A stretch of 64,000 nucleotides of DNA. It comes from CAADGU01 sp035444285. GTDB lineage: Bacteria > Chloroflexota > Anaerolineae > Promineifilales > Promineifilaceae. A model generated the notes under the pieces. That model was not told where the DNA came from. It did no database searches and was given only the letters and a program-made list of their open reading frames with translations. The DNA is taken from contig DAOMOK010000009.1 of the NCBI GenBank assembly GCA_035444285.1, positions 62,001-126,000 on the forward strand. The letters run 5' to 3'. This document shows, piece after piece, positions 24,682 through 33,923 of the stretch. The position numbers were made by a program, and so were the translations under genes. The stretch's first letter is position 1. Every line of letters begins with the position of its first letter.

Positions 24682-25164
24682 TCAAACTACAGGTGGTTTA
24701 TTGTCCTGGTGGTCGTCGGGCGGGGTGTTGGCAGCCAATCGTTGCGCCAACCGGCCAATCTGTTGGCTGGTCCAGCGAAGGGTGGCGGAAGCGCCTTTGC
24801 CGGCTTCGGCTTTCCAATCGGTTTCACGCAGGCGGGTTTCAAGCTGGGCTTTTTGCTGGCGGGCCTGTTCTTCAGCCGTTTTTATCAGGTGCTCGTGTAC
24901 CATATCTGCGCTTTTGGCAGCCACGGCCGTGACCCCCTTCTGTGCCCCCTTTTTCACGGTACCGGTCACGCTTTTACGCGCCTCACTGTCCCAACCTTTC
25001 TGGGCTGCCTGGGTAGCCGCACCGGCTACTGCCTGGGCGGCCCCTTTACCAGCCTGGGCAGCCCGTTCTTTAAGCGTAGCGGTACGGCCGTCGGCCGACA
25101 ACTGGGGTAACGTATCTTCTTCGTCGTCAATTTCAATTTTGAGAATTTCTGGTGACTCATCCAT
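24682..25164 (-). CDS. Alanine/lysine-rich helical protein, unknown function
   Basis: 160 residues of low-complexity, strongly helical sequence with many Ala, Lys, Gln and Glu (for example AAQAGKGAAQAVAGAA, later EEQARQQKAQLETRLRE). It has an acidic start and a polar tail. There is no signal or membrane segment. It resembles apolipoprotein or LEA-type amphipathic proteins in style only. It lies 87 bp downstream of the histidine kinase gene on the same strand. Confidence 0.6.
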   Translation of the reverse strand: MDESPEILKIEIDDEEDTLPQLSADGRTATLKERAAQAGKGAAQAVAGAATQAAQKGWDSEARKSVTGTVKKGAQKGVTAVAAKSADMVHEHLIKTAEEQARQQKAQLETRLRETDWKAEAGKGASATLRWTSQQIGRLAQRLAANTPPDDHQDNKPPVV

Positions 25165-25251
25165 GGGTTTTTCCTGCGCGCCATACGCAGCCAGGGGGCA
25201 AATGTTGCAAAGAGAGGGGATTTGGTGGCAGACGGTTGCCGCCCGTCACCA

Positions 25252-26439
25252 TCAGATCACACGATGGGGCAGAATAATGGTAAAGGTGCTGCCGACGCCG
25301 GGTGTACTGCTGACGGTGATACGGCCGTGATGCCGCTCCACCACAAACTTCGCAATCGTCAATCCCACGCCCAGGCCGGGAAAAAGCTGCGCCGCCCCCT
25401 CTTTTTCCATACGGTAAAATGGATCAAAAATACGTTCCACATCGGCTTCAGCAATACCAATACCCTGATCTTGAATAGCAATAGCCACCCCTGTCCCATT
25501 GTCCCGGTAAGCCCGAATAGCAATCGGCGTCTTGTCGGGTGAATACTTAAAGGCATTTTCCAACAGCGCCCGTATCGCCAGCACCAAACCGCGCCGGTCG
25601 GCAAAAATTTCGGGCACATCGGCGGCAATGTCCATTGTCACCCGTGTCGTTTCTGCTTCCATGGTAGCGCGGGCCGTGTTCAGCGCCTCAATCAAAATAT
25701 CGGGCACATTAACATATTCAAAATCCGTTGCTTTAGGGTGCATTTCATACAGCAGCAGCAGATCGTTGGTATGGCCGATGATTTTTTCCACATTTCGCGT
25801 AATCGAGTCCAGTGCCATTTTGAGCGAATTGCCAGACATGGCCCCCTGGTTTATCAGCCCCAGATAACCGCGAATGGAGGTGAGCGGCGTGCGCAGTTCA
25901 TGGGAAAGGGTCACAATCACCTGCGAGCGCAACGCCTCTTGCGCTTCCAAATCGGCATATGCCGCCTGCAAAGCATCATTTTTGTTGTTCAATTCGTTGA
26001 TAACGGCACGGTCTGTGCGCCGAATGTGGCCGATAATCTGGCGCATGAGGGTGCGCAGCAAACTAGGGTTGGTACGGGCAATCGCCATAAAGTCGGCTTC
26101 GCTAATCTCGATGATGCGGCACGCTGTCTGGGTGCGAATGGTGGCCATGCGCGAGGTCTCGCCCAAAAAGGCCATTTCACCAAAGTAGCGCGTGGGGCCA
26201 AGTGTATCCACCAAAATTTCCTGGTTGTCATCGGCGTGAACGACAATGTTCACCTCACCTTCTTCCAAGAGAAAGAGTGAGTCCCCTTTATCCCCCTCCT
26301 GAAAAATATCAAACCCGGCTGGGAAGGTGCGCAGGCGCGCCGCCTGCACCAGCGATTCGATGTCATTGCGGCTCAGATCGGGAAAGGCCGTGTGCAGTAA
26401 TTGGATAGTGCCGTTGGTCAAAAGCGAGTCTGTTGTCAT
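25252..26439 (-). CDS. Histidine kinase with an N-terminal cyclic-nucleotide-binding domain
   Basis: 395 residues. A cNMP-binding domain (about 20-135) has the phosphate-binding cassette near YFGEMAFLGETSRMATIRT. It is followed by a short coil (VINELNNKNDALQAAYADLE), a HisKA domain with the phosphoacceptor in SHELRTPLTSIRGYL, and a HATPase with DQGIGIAEADVERIF and GLGVGLTIAKFVVE. No membrane helices. A cyclic nucleotide or similar ligand probably sets kinase activity. ATG 26439 follows GAGGTG; a TTG four codons earlier is less likely. Its response regulator is not adjacent. Confidence 0.88.
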   Translation of the reverse strand: MTTDSLLTNGTIQLLHTAFPDLSRNDIESLVQAARLRTFPAGFDIFQEGDKGDSLFLLEEGEVNIVVHADDNQEILVDTLGPTRYFGEMAFLGETSRMATIRTQTACRIIEISEADFMAIARTNPSLLRTLMRQIIGHIRRTDRAVINELNNKNDALQAAYADLEAQEALRSQVIVTLSHELRTPLTSIRGYLGLINQGAMSGNSLKMALDSITRNVEKIIGHTNDLLLLYEMHPKATDFEYVNVPDILIEALNTARATMEAETTRVTMDIAADVPEIFADRRGLVLAIRALLENAFKYSPDKTPIAIRAYRDNGTGVAIAIQDQGIGIAEADVERIFDPFYRMEKEGAAQLFPGLGVGLTIAKFVVERHHGRITVSSTPGVGSTFTIILPHRVI

Positions 26440-26665
26440 CGTCCACCTCAAGACCTGAAGGATTTCAAAATCGGATCAAGCTTCAACATTCTAGCATAGT
26501 TGATGGCATGTGTTGTTTTTAATTTACGGCCGTTTCACTGTGGCCTGGGCGTACTATATTCCCACTAAGCCTCCTTTATAATTCACGCCCCTTGAATGGG
26601 TATGACTAGATGCCAATTTTATACTTGCGGCAAAACTCTGGGCGCTGCTCCCATATTGGTGTTGC
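26440..26665. promoter_or_regulatory. Divergent promoter region, sensor kinase / FHA protein
   Basis: 226 bp separating two divergently transcribed signalling genes. It contains one ACGGCCGT octamer near 26527. I can assign no specific boxes with confidence. Confidence 0.35.
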
Positions 26666-29182
26666 ATGGACAATTTTATCGGTAAGAAGATTGAGCAATT
26701 TTTGATTGAGTCATTTGTTGGGAAAGGCAAAACCGGCTCTGTTTACCAGGCACGTGACTTGAACCTGGACCGGTCGGTGGCTATCAAGCTGTTGTCCCCC
26801 GAACTTGCCATTCACCCCGGCATCCAGCGCCAGTTAGCGCAGGCGGTGCGCAATATCTCCTCGCTCAGCCATCCTTCTATTGTCACTTTGTACAACCTGG
26901 GCAATCAGAACGGCCGTGCCTATCTGGTGACGGATTTTGTGAACGGCATCAGTCTGGACAAAGCCCTGCTGCGCCTGAACAGCCGCGGTCAGTTTATGCC
27001 CCTTGAAGAGACTCTGCACATCATGGCCCAGGCAGCGGACGCCCTGGGAACCGCTCACCAGGCCGGGGCGCTGCATTTGAACCTGAAACCCAGCAACATC
27101 CTTATTAAACGACAACAGCGGCAGTCTCGACCAGGCGAATCTACCCTACGCGCCATGCTGACAGATTTTGGCCTGGCGTTGATCCCGGAGACGGGGATTC
27201 AGACCGCTTTTATTGATTTGCACAGCAACTTTCCTTACCTGGCGCCGGAACAATGTACCAATGGAGCGGTAGACGGCCGTGCTGACATCTACAGTCTGGG
27301 CATCATTTTATATGAGTTATTAACGGGGCGGACGCCCTTTGCGGTGCAGTCACCTACAGAAGCCATTATGCGCCATTCGGTAGAGTCGCCGCTGCCGGTG
27401 CGGGATTTGCGCCCGGATGTGCCTCCGGCCATTGCCAATGTGGCCTATATGGCGCTGGCTAAAGACCCGGCCAAACGGTACCAGATGGCTGAACAGATGG
27501 CCGATGCCCTGCGCCAGGCCGGGCAGATACTATCCACCAGCGAAAACGGGGTAGCGGCACGGCCGTCTACTCCCGCCCCCACCCGCACCCTGGCCGAACT
27601 AACCGGACGAAAGAAGAACGAAGCGACGCCATCACAAACGCCGACGCCAGAACCGCCCACCCCACCCAAACCGACGCCGCCACCGGCGCAGCAGCCCATT
27701 TTCAACTCACCGGCGCTGATCTTGTCTGAAACCATGCCGGTGCAGCCGCAGTTTGATACGCCCGTGTTTGATCTGGCAGCACGCCAGGGTGAGGTGGAAA
27801 AGAGACAGCCACGGGAAACGGCCGTACTCGAAATGCCCCCATTTACTGAACCACTGGCCGAACAGGACAGCACACCACCACCGGTGACGCCCACCCAAAC
27901 CACACCACCGTTTGCCATGCCTGTAGCCGCCCTGAAAGCAGCAGATGAACAGGCCACTGATGTGCATGTGCTGGATGTGCCAGCGCAGGCGGCGCAGATT
28001 GTCATTATTCGCCAGGGGCGCGGGCCGCGCCAGGCTACGCTGAACAAACCGCAAATTTTGATTGGCCGGGCTAAGGACAATGACATTGTGCTGAATGCAC
28101 GGGATGTTTCCCGGTATCATGCACGGCTGGATTGGGTAAACGGCCGTTGGCGCGTCACCGATTTAGATAGCAGCGGCGGCACATTTGGCAACGGCCGTCG
28201 CTTTACCGTGAATGAACCGGAAACCTGGCTGCCCGAACAGATTTTACAAATAGGCCCATACTTTCTGCACTGGGCAGCCGCCACAGAATTAGAAGCCGCC
28301 AGCCCGGCCAACGAAGAACCAAAAACGGAATTATTTCAAGTTTCGCAGGATGCCAGCCAGTTGCAAAGCACTACCGGGCGTTTTGGCGTGGCGCTGCATC
28401 CGGCGTTGCTGACCATGATGGCCGGCGACCAGACTACAATTCAGATTGAACTATTTAATCAAGGGCCAACAACAGACACACTCAAGCTGGCGGTGAGTGG
28501 ACTGCCATCGGGCACTTATTCGCTGACCCAGCATTTTGTGACGCTGGCGCCGGGGGCGCGGGCCAATATCCCGCTGGCGCTGCAACTACCCTCTACAGGC
28601 ACCTTGATGTCTTATCGCATTGTGGCAGGTAACTACCCATTTGAATTGATGGTCCATTCCAAGACGAATGAGACGGAAACGGCCGTTATCGCCGGTATGC
28701 TCATTGTCACCACCCAGGAACAGTTCTCGCTGGGGTTGTGGCCGTCACAAGTGGATGATGGCGATAATATCCGCATCCTCATTCGCAATGAGGGTAACGT
28801 GCCCAACACATATAGCCTGGTAGGACGTGATGAGAAGAGCCTGGTGCAATTTGGGGGGCAACGAGGCCGGATGCAGCTAAAACCGGGTGAAGCCATTACG
28901 CAGGTAGTAACCATCCGCGCGCGGCAGCGGCCATTGTTTGGCCGTGAACAATCAATCCCCTTTGAAGTGGAAGTGCGCACCGAAAACGGCCAACAGCAGG
29001 TGAAAACCGGGCAGGTACGGGTACAGCCTCAGGTACCGCGCTGGGCACTATGGTTGAGTACGGCCATTTTTGTGCTGTTATTGAGCGTCTTGTTGGTCAC
29101 GGCCGTGATCACCCAGGGACAGGCACAATGGCAATCACCGTCGCCCACCAATGTCACCCCTGCCAGCCAACCGCTCACATGA
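26666..29182 (+). CDS. FHA-domain protein with a PknB-like kinase domain, probably a pseudokinase
   Basis: 838 residues: protein-kinase fold (about 10-285), a long Pro/Thr linker, an FHA domain (about 445-540, with IGRAKDNDIVL, SRYHA and SSGGTFGNG), an immunoglobulin-like stretch (about 565-790) and a C-terminal membrane helix. The glycine loop, VAIK lysine (Lys41) and DFG (Asp167) remain. The catalytic loop reads HLNLKPSN where HRD is expected, so the catalytic Asp is Asn139, and the helix-C Glu appears to be Gln59. This suggests an inactive kinase that binds ATP or a partner. Topology places the Ig-like part on the kinase side of the single helix. Confidence 0.85.
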   Translation: MDNFIGKKIEQFLIESFVGKGKTGSVYQARDLNLDRSVAIKLLSPELAIHPGIQRQLAQAVRNISSLSHPSIVTLYNLGNQNGRAYLVTDFVNGISLDKALLRLNSRGQFMPLEETLHIMAQAADALGTAHQAGALHLNLKPSNILIKRQQRQSRPGESTLRAMLTDFGLALIPETGIQTAFIDLHSNFPYLAPEQCTNGAVDGRADIYSLGIILYELLTGRTPFAVQSPTEAIMRHSVESPLPVRDLRPDVPPAIANVAYMALAKDPAKRYQMAEQMADALRQAGQILSTSENGVAARPSTPAPTRTLAELTGRKKNEATPSQTPTPEPPTPPKPTPPPAQQPIFNSPALILSETMPVQPQFDTPVFDLAARQGEVEKRQPRETAVLEMPPFTEPLAEQDSTPPPVTPTQTTPPFAMPVAALKAADEQATDVHVLDVPAQAAQIVIIRQGRGPRQATLNKPQILIGRAKDNDIVLNARDVSRYHARLDWVNGRWRVTDLDSSGGTFGNGRRFTVNEPETWLPEQILQIGPYFLHWAAATELEAASPANEEPKTELFQVSQDASQLQSTTGRFGVALHPALLTMMAGDQTTIQIELFNQGPTTDTLKLAVSGLPSGTYSLTQHFVTLAPGARANIPLALQLPSTGTLMSYRIVAGNYPFELMVHSKTNETETAVIAGMLIVTTQEQFSLGLWPSQVDDGDNIRILIRNEGNVPNTYSLVGRDEKSLVQFGGQRGRMQLKPGEAITQVVTIRARQRPLFGREQSIPFEVEVRTENGQQQVKTGQVRVQPQVPRWALWLSTAIFVLLLSVLLVTAVITQGQAQWQSPSPTNVTPASQPLT

Positions 29183-29186
29183 TGTA

Positions 29187-29212
29187 ATTGGGTAATTACT
29201 CAATTACCCAAT
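29187..29212. terminator. Hairpin after the FHA gene
   Basis: 11-bp arms ATTGGGTAATT / AATTACCCAAT with a 4-nt loop, starting 5 bp after the stop codon. Further CACCCAATCACC words follow, another local short-repeat family. Confidence 0.65.
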
Positions 29213-29307
29213 CACCCAATCACCTGACAATCACTCCCCACTCTTTTGAAAACCAAATCCTCTGCACTATAATCGCACCAATTTTCACAAAAGGAGTTTT
29301 ACCGGTG

Positions 29308-29622
29308 ATGCAAACTGGAAAATTGTGGCGAATGATCATGGTGTTGGTGCTTTTGCTGGCGGCGGTGGCGCCAACGGCCGTATTTGCTCTGGAAAACAGC
29401 GGCGGCAAACAAGATGGCACGGCCGTTTCTTATCAGCACGAGGACGAACACACAGAAGAAGAAGTTGTGGTGCAGGAAGGCAGCAGCGATGGTGTTGGTT
29501 TTGTCCTCACGCTCATTATTGGCATTATTGCCCTGATTATTTTTGTAGTCGCCATTTTAGGGGCGGTAGGTTTGGGTGTTATTGGCATTGGCTACGCCTC
29601 AGTCAGCCCTGGTGAAGAGTAA
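29308..29622 (+). CDS. Small secreted or membrane protein
   Basis: About 104 residues: a signal peptide (MQTGKLWRMIMVLVLLLAAV, predicted cut after PTAVFA), a short acidic, His- and Glu-rich segment, then a long hydrophobic glycine/isoleucine helix (about 62-95) and an acidic tail. An AAGGAG lies 8 bases before GTG 29305 and 11 before ATG 29308, so the start could be one codon earlier. No family recognised. It stands between the FHA gene and the ATPase cassette, in the same direction. Confidence 0.65.
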   Translation: MQTGKLWRMIMVLVLLLAAVAPTAVFALENSGGKQDGTAVSYQHEDEHTEEEVVVQEGSSDGVGFVLTLIIGIIALIIFVVAILGAVGLGVIGIGYASVSPGEE

Positions 29623-29664
29623 CGCGATTTTCCAAATCGCTCCGCTCATGAGGAGATGTGAATC

Positions 29665-30489
29665 ATGGAAGATGTGCTGGCGCAATTGTTAACGGCCCAG
29701 AGAGAGTTGGAACCACAGTTTAAGGTGTTACGGGCGGCGATGGGAGCGTTGAACACGGCCGTGAAACTGGCCTCGGAAGACAAAGCGGATGCGCTGCCCA
29801 TGCACAAGGCACTGCTAAAACTGGAAGCAGCCGCGGCCGGGGTAGAAAATGAGACGCTAGCCACGGCCGTAGCCGCCTTTGCCGCCGCTACCCAACAGGC
29901 ATTAGACGACCTGGCCTTTGACTTTGCCAAAGATTTGCGTGAAGAGTTCGCCCGGCGCGGCGAGGCGGTAGACGGCCGTCCCCCCATATTAACCGTCGGC
30001 AGCCTGACCTTCAAAATTGAGATGGCCTCGCGCAAAGGACAGTGGTTATACGGCCGTGAGCCACTCACCAACCCCATCCCCCTCTCTCTCACCGGCATCC
30101 TCAAGGCGTATGACCAGCAGGTGAAACGCATCGTCAACCGCCAACTGGAGAGCAGCTTTTTGCCCGACCTGCAAAAAGCGTGGCAGGATTGCCTGGATAA
30201 ACGCAAACAACGGCCGTCGGGCGGGCGCATCAACATCGTGGAAGTGTATGCCCAACTGACCCTGAACCGCCAAAATACCCGCTTCTGGAACGCCCCCTCC
30301 CGCAGCACCTTCAAAGATTATGAGCGGGTGCTGTTTGTACGCGATCTGGTGCTGGCCCAGGAACAGGGCGAAACGCCATTCCGCCTGGGTGTAGCCACCA
30401 AAAGCCAGGCCGAACAGGCCAGCCGCGCCATCTGGCTGCCGCGCACGGCCGTAGACGGCGAATACTACAGCGACATCACTTTTGAGTAA
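29665..30489 (+). CDS. Unknown protein heading the ATPase/helicase cassette
   Basis: 274 residues, soluble. The N-terminal half (1-110) is a helical bundle rich in alanine. The middle has the distinctive LTVGSLTFKIEMASRKGQWL and YGREPLTNPIPLSLTGIL, and the C-terminal third is mixed with SRSTFKDYERVLFVRDL. I see no TerB signature, although TerB-like proteins accompany related ATPase-helicase cassettes. It lies 83 bp before the first ATPase, with a 23-bp-arm hairpin in the gap, so it is likely the first gene of the cassette. Function unknown. Confidence 0.65.
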   Translation: MEDVLAQLLTAQRELEPQFKVLRAAMGALNTAVKLASEDKADALPMHKALLKLEAAAAGVENETLATAVAAFAAATQQALDDLAFDFAKDLREEFARRGEAVDGRPPILTVGSLTFKIEMASRKGQWLYGREPLTNPIPLSLTGILKAYDQQVKRIVNRQLESSFLPDLQKAWQDCLDKRKQRPSGGRINIVEVYAQLTLNRQNTRFWNAPSRSTFKDYERVLFVRDLVLAQEQGETPFRLGVATKSQAEQASRAIWLPRTAVDGEYYSDITFE

Positions 30490-30509
30490 GGATGAATTGA
30501 GTAAGGATG

Positions 30510-30560
30510 AATTAGGAATTATGAATTATGAAGGAGTTTCATAATTCATAATTCCTAATT
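30510..30560. repeat. 23-bp inverted repeat before ATPase 1 (ATTATGAATT family)
   Basis: Arms at 30510-30532 and 30538-30560 with a 5-nt loop fill the gap between the unknown protein and the ATPase. The words AATTATGAATTATG and CATAATTCATAATTCC are a further short-repeat family. The hairpin could attenuate read-through into the ATPases. Confidence 0.7.
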
Positions 30561-30572
30561 CATAATTCCCCT

Positions 30573-31859
30573 ATGAGCGCAGCGAATCTCTCCCGTCCTT
30601 TGGCGCGGAATATCATGGAAATTTTGGGTAGTTTTGGCACGCCGCCGCCGCGTGGGGTGCAATACTTCAACGTGGGCAACCAGTCGTTGCTGGCGGCGCT
30701 GGATCAATTTTACCTTTCGTCTTATCTGCAAGACGGCGGCGCCGCCTACAAAATGGTCATTGGCGACTACGGCAGCGGCAAGTCCCACTTCCTTTACTGC
30801 CTGCGTGACATCGCCTGGGCGCGTAACTTTGTGGTTGCCAAAGTAGACCTCAGCCCGGTGGAAACCCCCTACGACGACCAGAAAAAGGTGTATGAAGCCG
30901 TCGCCCAACACATCATCTGGCACGAAAGCGACGAGATGATCAGCGATGAAACGGGGCTGACCCGCTTTTTGGAAGGGGCGCTGCGGCGAGTTGTGGGTGG
31001 GTCGTTGAGCCTGGAAACGTTGACCAACCCGTTATATCGGGGATTGGTGGATACGGTGGAGGCGACGGCCGTAGACAGTCCGGCATACCAGACGGCCGTG
31101 CTCGCCACCTTTGACGCCCTCATCCGCGACAACGACGAACGACTGGAGGCGCTCGGCCGTTGGCTGATGGGCGAGACCACCAGCCCCGACGACACCAAAA
31201 CCCTGCGCGAGATCGGCGTCACCGGCAAGATCAACAAACCCAACGCCTTTCGCATGTTGCGCTCCCTCTGCCAGGTCATCCGCGCCCTCAGCTTTAGCGG
31301 CCTCATCCTGCTCTTCGACGAAGTAGACCGCATGGCCTCCGTAGGCGGCAAGGCCGAAAAATTAGCCACCGACACCCTGCGCGAAGTGATTGACCGTACC
31401 CGCGAAGATTTGCCTGGGGCCATGTTTGTCTACGCCGTGCCACCCCAGTTTGTCAACGACACCGTGCCCAAATACCCGGCCTTGCAACAGCGGGTGCGCG
31501 CCCCCGGTCATTTCAGCCGCGCCAACCACTTTAGCCCCCTCATCAGCCTGGATAACCTCGATCTGAACGAAGATGACCTGATGCTGGCTATCGGCGAAAA
31601 GCTCATCCCCATTTACGAGATCGCCTTCGAGACCCAACTCGACCACGCCATCCAACGCGCCAACGCCGTCATCCTGGCCAACGTCGCCCGCGACGTATTT
31701 CTGGACATCAGCCACCGCCGCCTGTTTGTGAAATCATTTGTGGTGGAACTCAGCCGCCAACATTACAGCGGCGAACACACCATCACCGAAGCCGAAGCCC
31801 AGGCCCTTCTGCGTGGCCAGATTGACGAACTCGCCGGCGGCGAAACACCACCTTATTAG
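30573..31859 (+). CDS. P-loop ATPase, BrxD/DUF2791 type (first)
   Basis: 428 residues. Walker A is GDYGSGKS (64-71) and Walker B is LILLFDEVDRM (Asp249, Glu250). The surrounding pattern (VGNQSLLAALDQFYLSSYLQ, later VDLSPVE and QHIIWHESDE) fits the DUF2791/BREX ATP-binding group. Related proteins are BrxD of BREX type 2 and the ATPase of Shango, both anti-phage. The next ATPase starts three bases after its stop, so they are co-translated and probably form a complex. The closest family is by recognition only. Confidence 0.8.
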   Translation: MSAANLSRPLARNIMEILGSFGTPPPRGVQYFNVGNQSLLAALDQFYLSSYLQDGGAAYKMVIGDYGSGKSHFLYCLRDIAWARNFVVAKVDLSPVETPYDDQKKVYEAVAQHIIWHESDEMISDETGLTRFLEGALRRVVGGSLSLETLTNPLYRGLVDTVEATAVDSPAYQTAVLATFDALIRDNDERLEALGRWLMGETTSPDDTKTLREIGVTGKINKPNAFRMLRSLCQVIRALSFSGLILLFDEVDRMASVGGKAEKLATDTLREVIDRTREDLPGAMFVYAVPPQFVNDTVPKYPALQQRVRAPGHFSRANHFSPLISLDNLDLNEDDLMLAIGEKLIPIYEIAFETQLDHAIQRANAVILANVARDVFLDISHRRLFVKSFVVELSRQHYSGEHTITEAEAQALLRGQIDELAGGETPPY

Positions 31860-31862
31860 ATT

Positions 31863-33269
31863 ATGATTGGACAACAAGTTGAACATCCACAGTTTGGACC
31901 GGGGCAGGTCACGGCCGTGTACCGCAACGGCACAGAATGGCTGGTGCGGTTTGAAAATGGGCTGCGTTTCCGGCGGCCGGCCGGTGAGTTTTTGCAGAAT
32001 GGGCAGGCGGCGGCTGGCCAGCCGCTGGCTGAACCAACGCCCGTCTATGCCGTGCCTTTCCAACCGCCGCCCATGCCACAAAACCAGTTGGAAGCGCGGC
32101 AGTTGATCGAATCGCTGCGGGTGGGCATTGCTCCGGCGCAGCATGTACCGGAATTGACCATCAATTTACAGGCGGAACGGGAAAGCCTGATTCGTGGCCT
32201 GAACCAGGCGCACCAGCAGGGGGGCGCGGTGCGCGCTGTCGTCGGCGAATATGGCTATGGCAAGAGCCATCTGGTGGAGTTAACGACGCAAGAGGCATTG
32301 CAGCGCAATTTTCTGGTAGCGGCTGTTAGCCTGGATTTACAAGAACTGCCGCCGCATCGCCCCTTTGCCATGTACCGCGAGGCGATGCGCCATTTGCGTT
32401 ACCCGGATACGGACGAACGCGGGCTTGAACCGCTGCTGCTGAAAACAGCCGTACATCCCCACGCCATCACCCAATTGCAAGAAATGACGCCGGCGGCCCA
32501 CGACCCCTTCACCGTCGGTTTGCAAGCCCTTGCCAGTACCTCTTCCTCGCGGCAGCGGCAGGCATGGCTGAACTGGTTGATGGGCGGGCGACGGGTGACG
32601 TTGCTAAACCGGGGACTGCCGCAAGGCGTGAAATTCCCTTCCATTTATACGGTGGGCGAAAATGCGCGGCAGATGGCGTATTTGTTCACGGCCGTGTCCG
32701 TCCTGGCGCGGCTCAACAGTTACAGCGGCCTCTGTTTGCTGGTGGATGAGGCGGAGAGTTATTCGTTGTTACGGCCGTATCAGCGCCCCAAAGCCACCCT
32801 CTTTTTCCAGGCGCTCATCTATGCCGCCTTACGTGAGCAGCAAGACAAACTGCGCGAAGAGCAGTTTCCACAGCATCGTTGGCGGCACTACCCTATCGCC
32901 TATGACCAGGGGCAATCCTTCTTTTTCCTCTTCACCGTCACCCGCAGCGACAATCGGCTGCCACTGGCCGACTGGCTGGCCGAAGAAGACATCTTCAACC
33001 TGGAGCCGGACGCCGATCCACAAGAAGTGGGTCACTTTTTGCAGCGCATCCTCAGCTACCACGCCCAGGCGTATGGCTACGAGCCGGGCGAACGGCAGGC
33101 GCAAATCCGGCGGGGAGCGGCGGAACATCTGGCCATGGGGGTGCGGCACGGCCGTTTTTCCATGCGCAGCGTCGTCCGGTTGGCGGTGGAACTATTCGAC
33201 CTGCTCTACCTCCACCCCACCTACGACGTGGCCACCCTGCTCGACGAACTCCGCGCCCAGGTACGGTGA
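31863..33269 (+). CDS. P-loop ATPase, BrxD/DUF2791 type (second), with a Tudor-like N-terminus
   Basis: 468 residues. The N-terminal 45 residues (VEHPQFGPGQVTAVYRNGTE) have the small beta-barrel pattern seen at the end of UvrD/PcrA helicases and in CarD, which contacts RNA polymerase. The ATPase part carries GEYGYGKS (128-135) and LCLLVDEAESY (Asp295, Glu296). A late segment (GVRHGRFSMRSVVRLAVELF) may sense DNA or partner. It follows ATPase 1 with a 3-bp gap and precedes a nuclease gene by 12 bp. Role in the cassette is inferred. Confidence 0.8.
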   Translation: MIGQQVEHPQFGPGQVTAVYRNGTEWLVRFENGLRFRRPAGEFLQNGQAAAGQPLAEPTPVYAVPFQPPPMPQNQLEARQLIESLRVGIAPAQHVPELTINLQAERESLIRGLNQAHQQGGAVRAVVGEYGYGKSHLVELTTQEALQRNFLVAAVSLDLQELPPHRPFAMYREAMRHLRYPDTDERGLEPLLLKTAVHPHAITQLQEMTPAAHDPFTVGLQALASTSSSRQRQAWLNWLMGGRRVTLLNRGLPQGVKFPSIYTVGENARQMAYLFTAVSVLARLNSYSGLCLLVDEAESYSLLRPYQRPKATLFFQALIYAALREQQDKLREEQFPQHRWRHYPIAYDQGQSFFFLFTVTRSDNRLPLADWLAEEDIFNLEPDADPQEVGHFLQRILSYHAQAYGYEPGERQAQIRRGAAEHLAMGVRHGRFSMRSVVRLAVELFDLLYLHPTYDVATLLDELRAQVR

Positions 33270-33281
33270 GTCGATAAAAGC

Positions 33282-33923
33282 ATGGACGAGAATGGTTTAG
33301 AAGCTTTGGCTTGCACACCTATTCCCATAAGCCCCCACAATTTTAACCACAAAGCGTACCTACCTTATGGCCTGGAAGTAAATCATGTGCAACGGGCGAT
33401 GAATGATTTCATTGAGTTTCTGGGTTTCATCAATCAACAATTGCACACAAAACAGATTCCCAGGCTGGAAAGCTTTTTAATGCCTGCTAATTTCAGTAGT
33501 CTCGTTGGCGAGTTTATGAACATGCGAATCCCGCAATACTGCCAAAGTCTGGTGAAAAATCAATACCACAATGGGCACCCTGATTTAATCCCACGTGGTT
33601 TGTTTCCTGGTGACGCAGTTCAATATGCAAACGAAGGCGTTGAAATCAAAGGCTCCCGCCATGCTGGTGGCTGGCAGGGACACAATCCCGAATCTGTCTG
33701 GTTAATGGTCTTCCATTTTGATAGCAACAGTGCCAGTGACGAACAAAAGGGAGTTGCGCCCAAACCATTTCGTTTTTTAGGCGTTTATGGGGCCAAATTG
33801 GAAATGGAAGATTGGGCTTTTTCTGGGCGTTCGGCCACCAGCCGACGCACGATTACAGCCAGTGTGACTAAAGGTGGCGTAGCAAAAATGAAAGCAAATT
33901 GGATTTATCGGGACCTAAAATAG
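33282..33923 (+). CDS. Probable type II restriction endonuclease, PD-(D/E)XK fold
   Basis: 213 residues with no known membrane or signal segment. The motif GHPDLIPRG followed about 20 residues later by GVEIKGS gives the PD-(D/E)XK active site. The protein ends close to a DNA methyltransferase gene that overlaps it by 9 bp on the other strand, the classic convergent type II arrangement. The gene is more AT-rich than the ATPases and has no ACGGCCGT octamer, suggesting later arrival. It lies 12 bp after ATPase 2, so it may also be read from the cassette promoter. Confidence 0.7.
   Translation: MDENGLEALACTPIPISPHNFNHKAYLPYGLEVNHVQRAMNDFIEFLGFINQQLHTKQIPRLESFLMPANFSSLVGEFMNMRIPQYCQSLVKNQYHNGHPDLIPRGLFPGDAVQYANEGVEIKGSRHAGGWQGHNPESVWLMVFHFDSNSASDEQKGVAPKPFRFLGVYGAKLEMEDWAFSGRSATSRRTITASVTKGGVAKMKANWIYRDLK

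Noticed and set aside
24245..25330. 361-codon open frame on the plus strand
   Set aside because: It overlaps parts of three minus-strand genes and a terminator; the protein shows no recognisable pattern and is low in credible composition.
28000..28500. Minus-strand frames opposite the FHA gene (27445-28311)
   Set aside because: Serine- and cysteine-rich antisense shadows of the proline-rich linker; no start signals.
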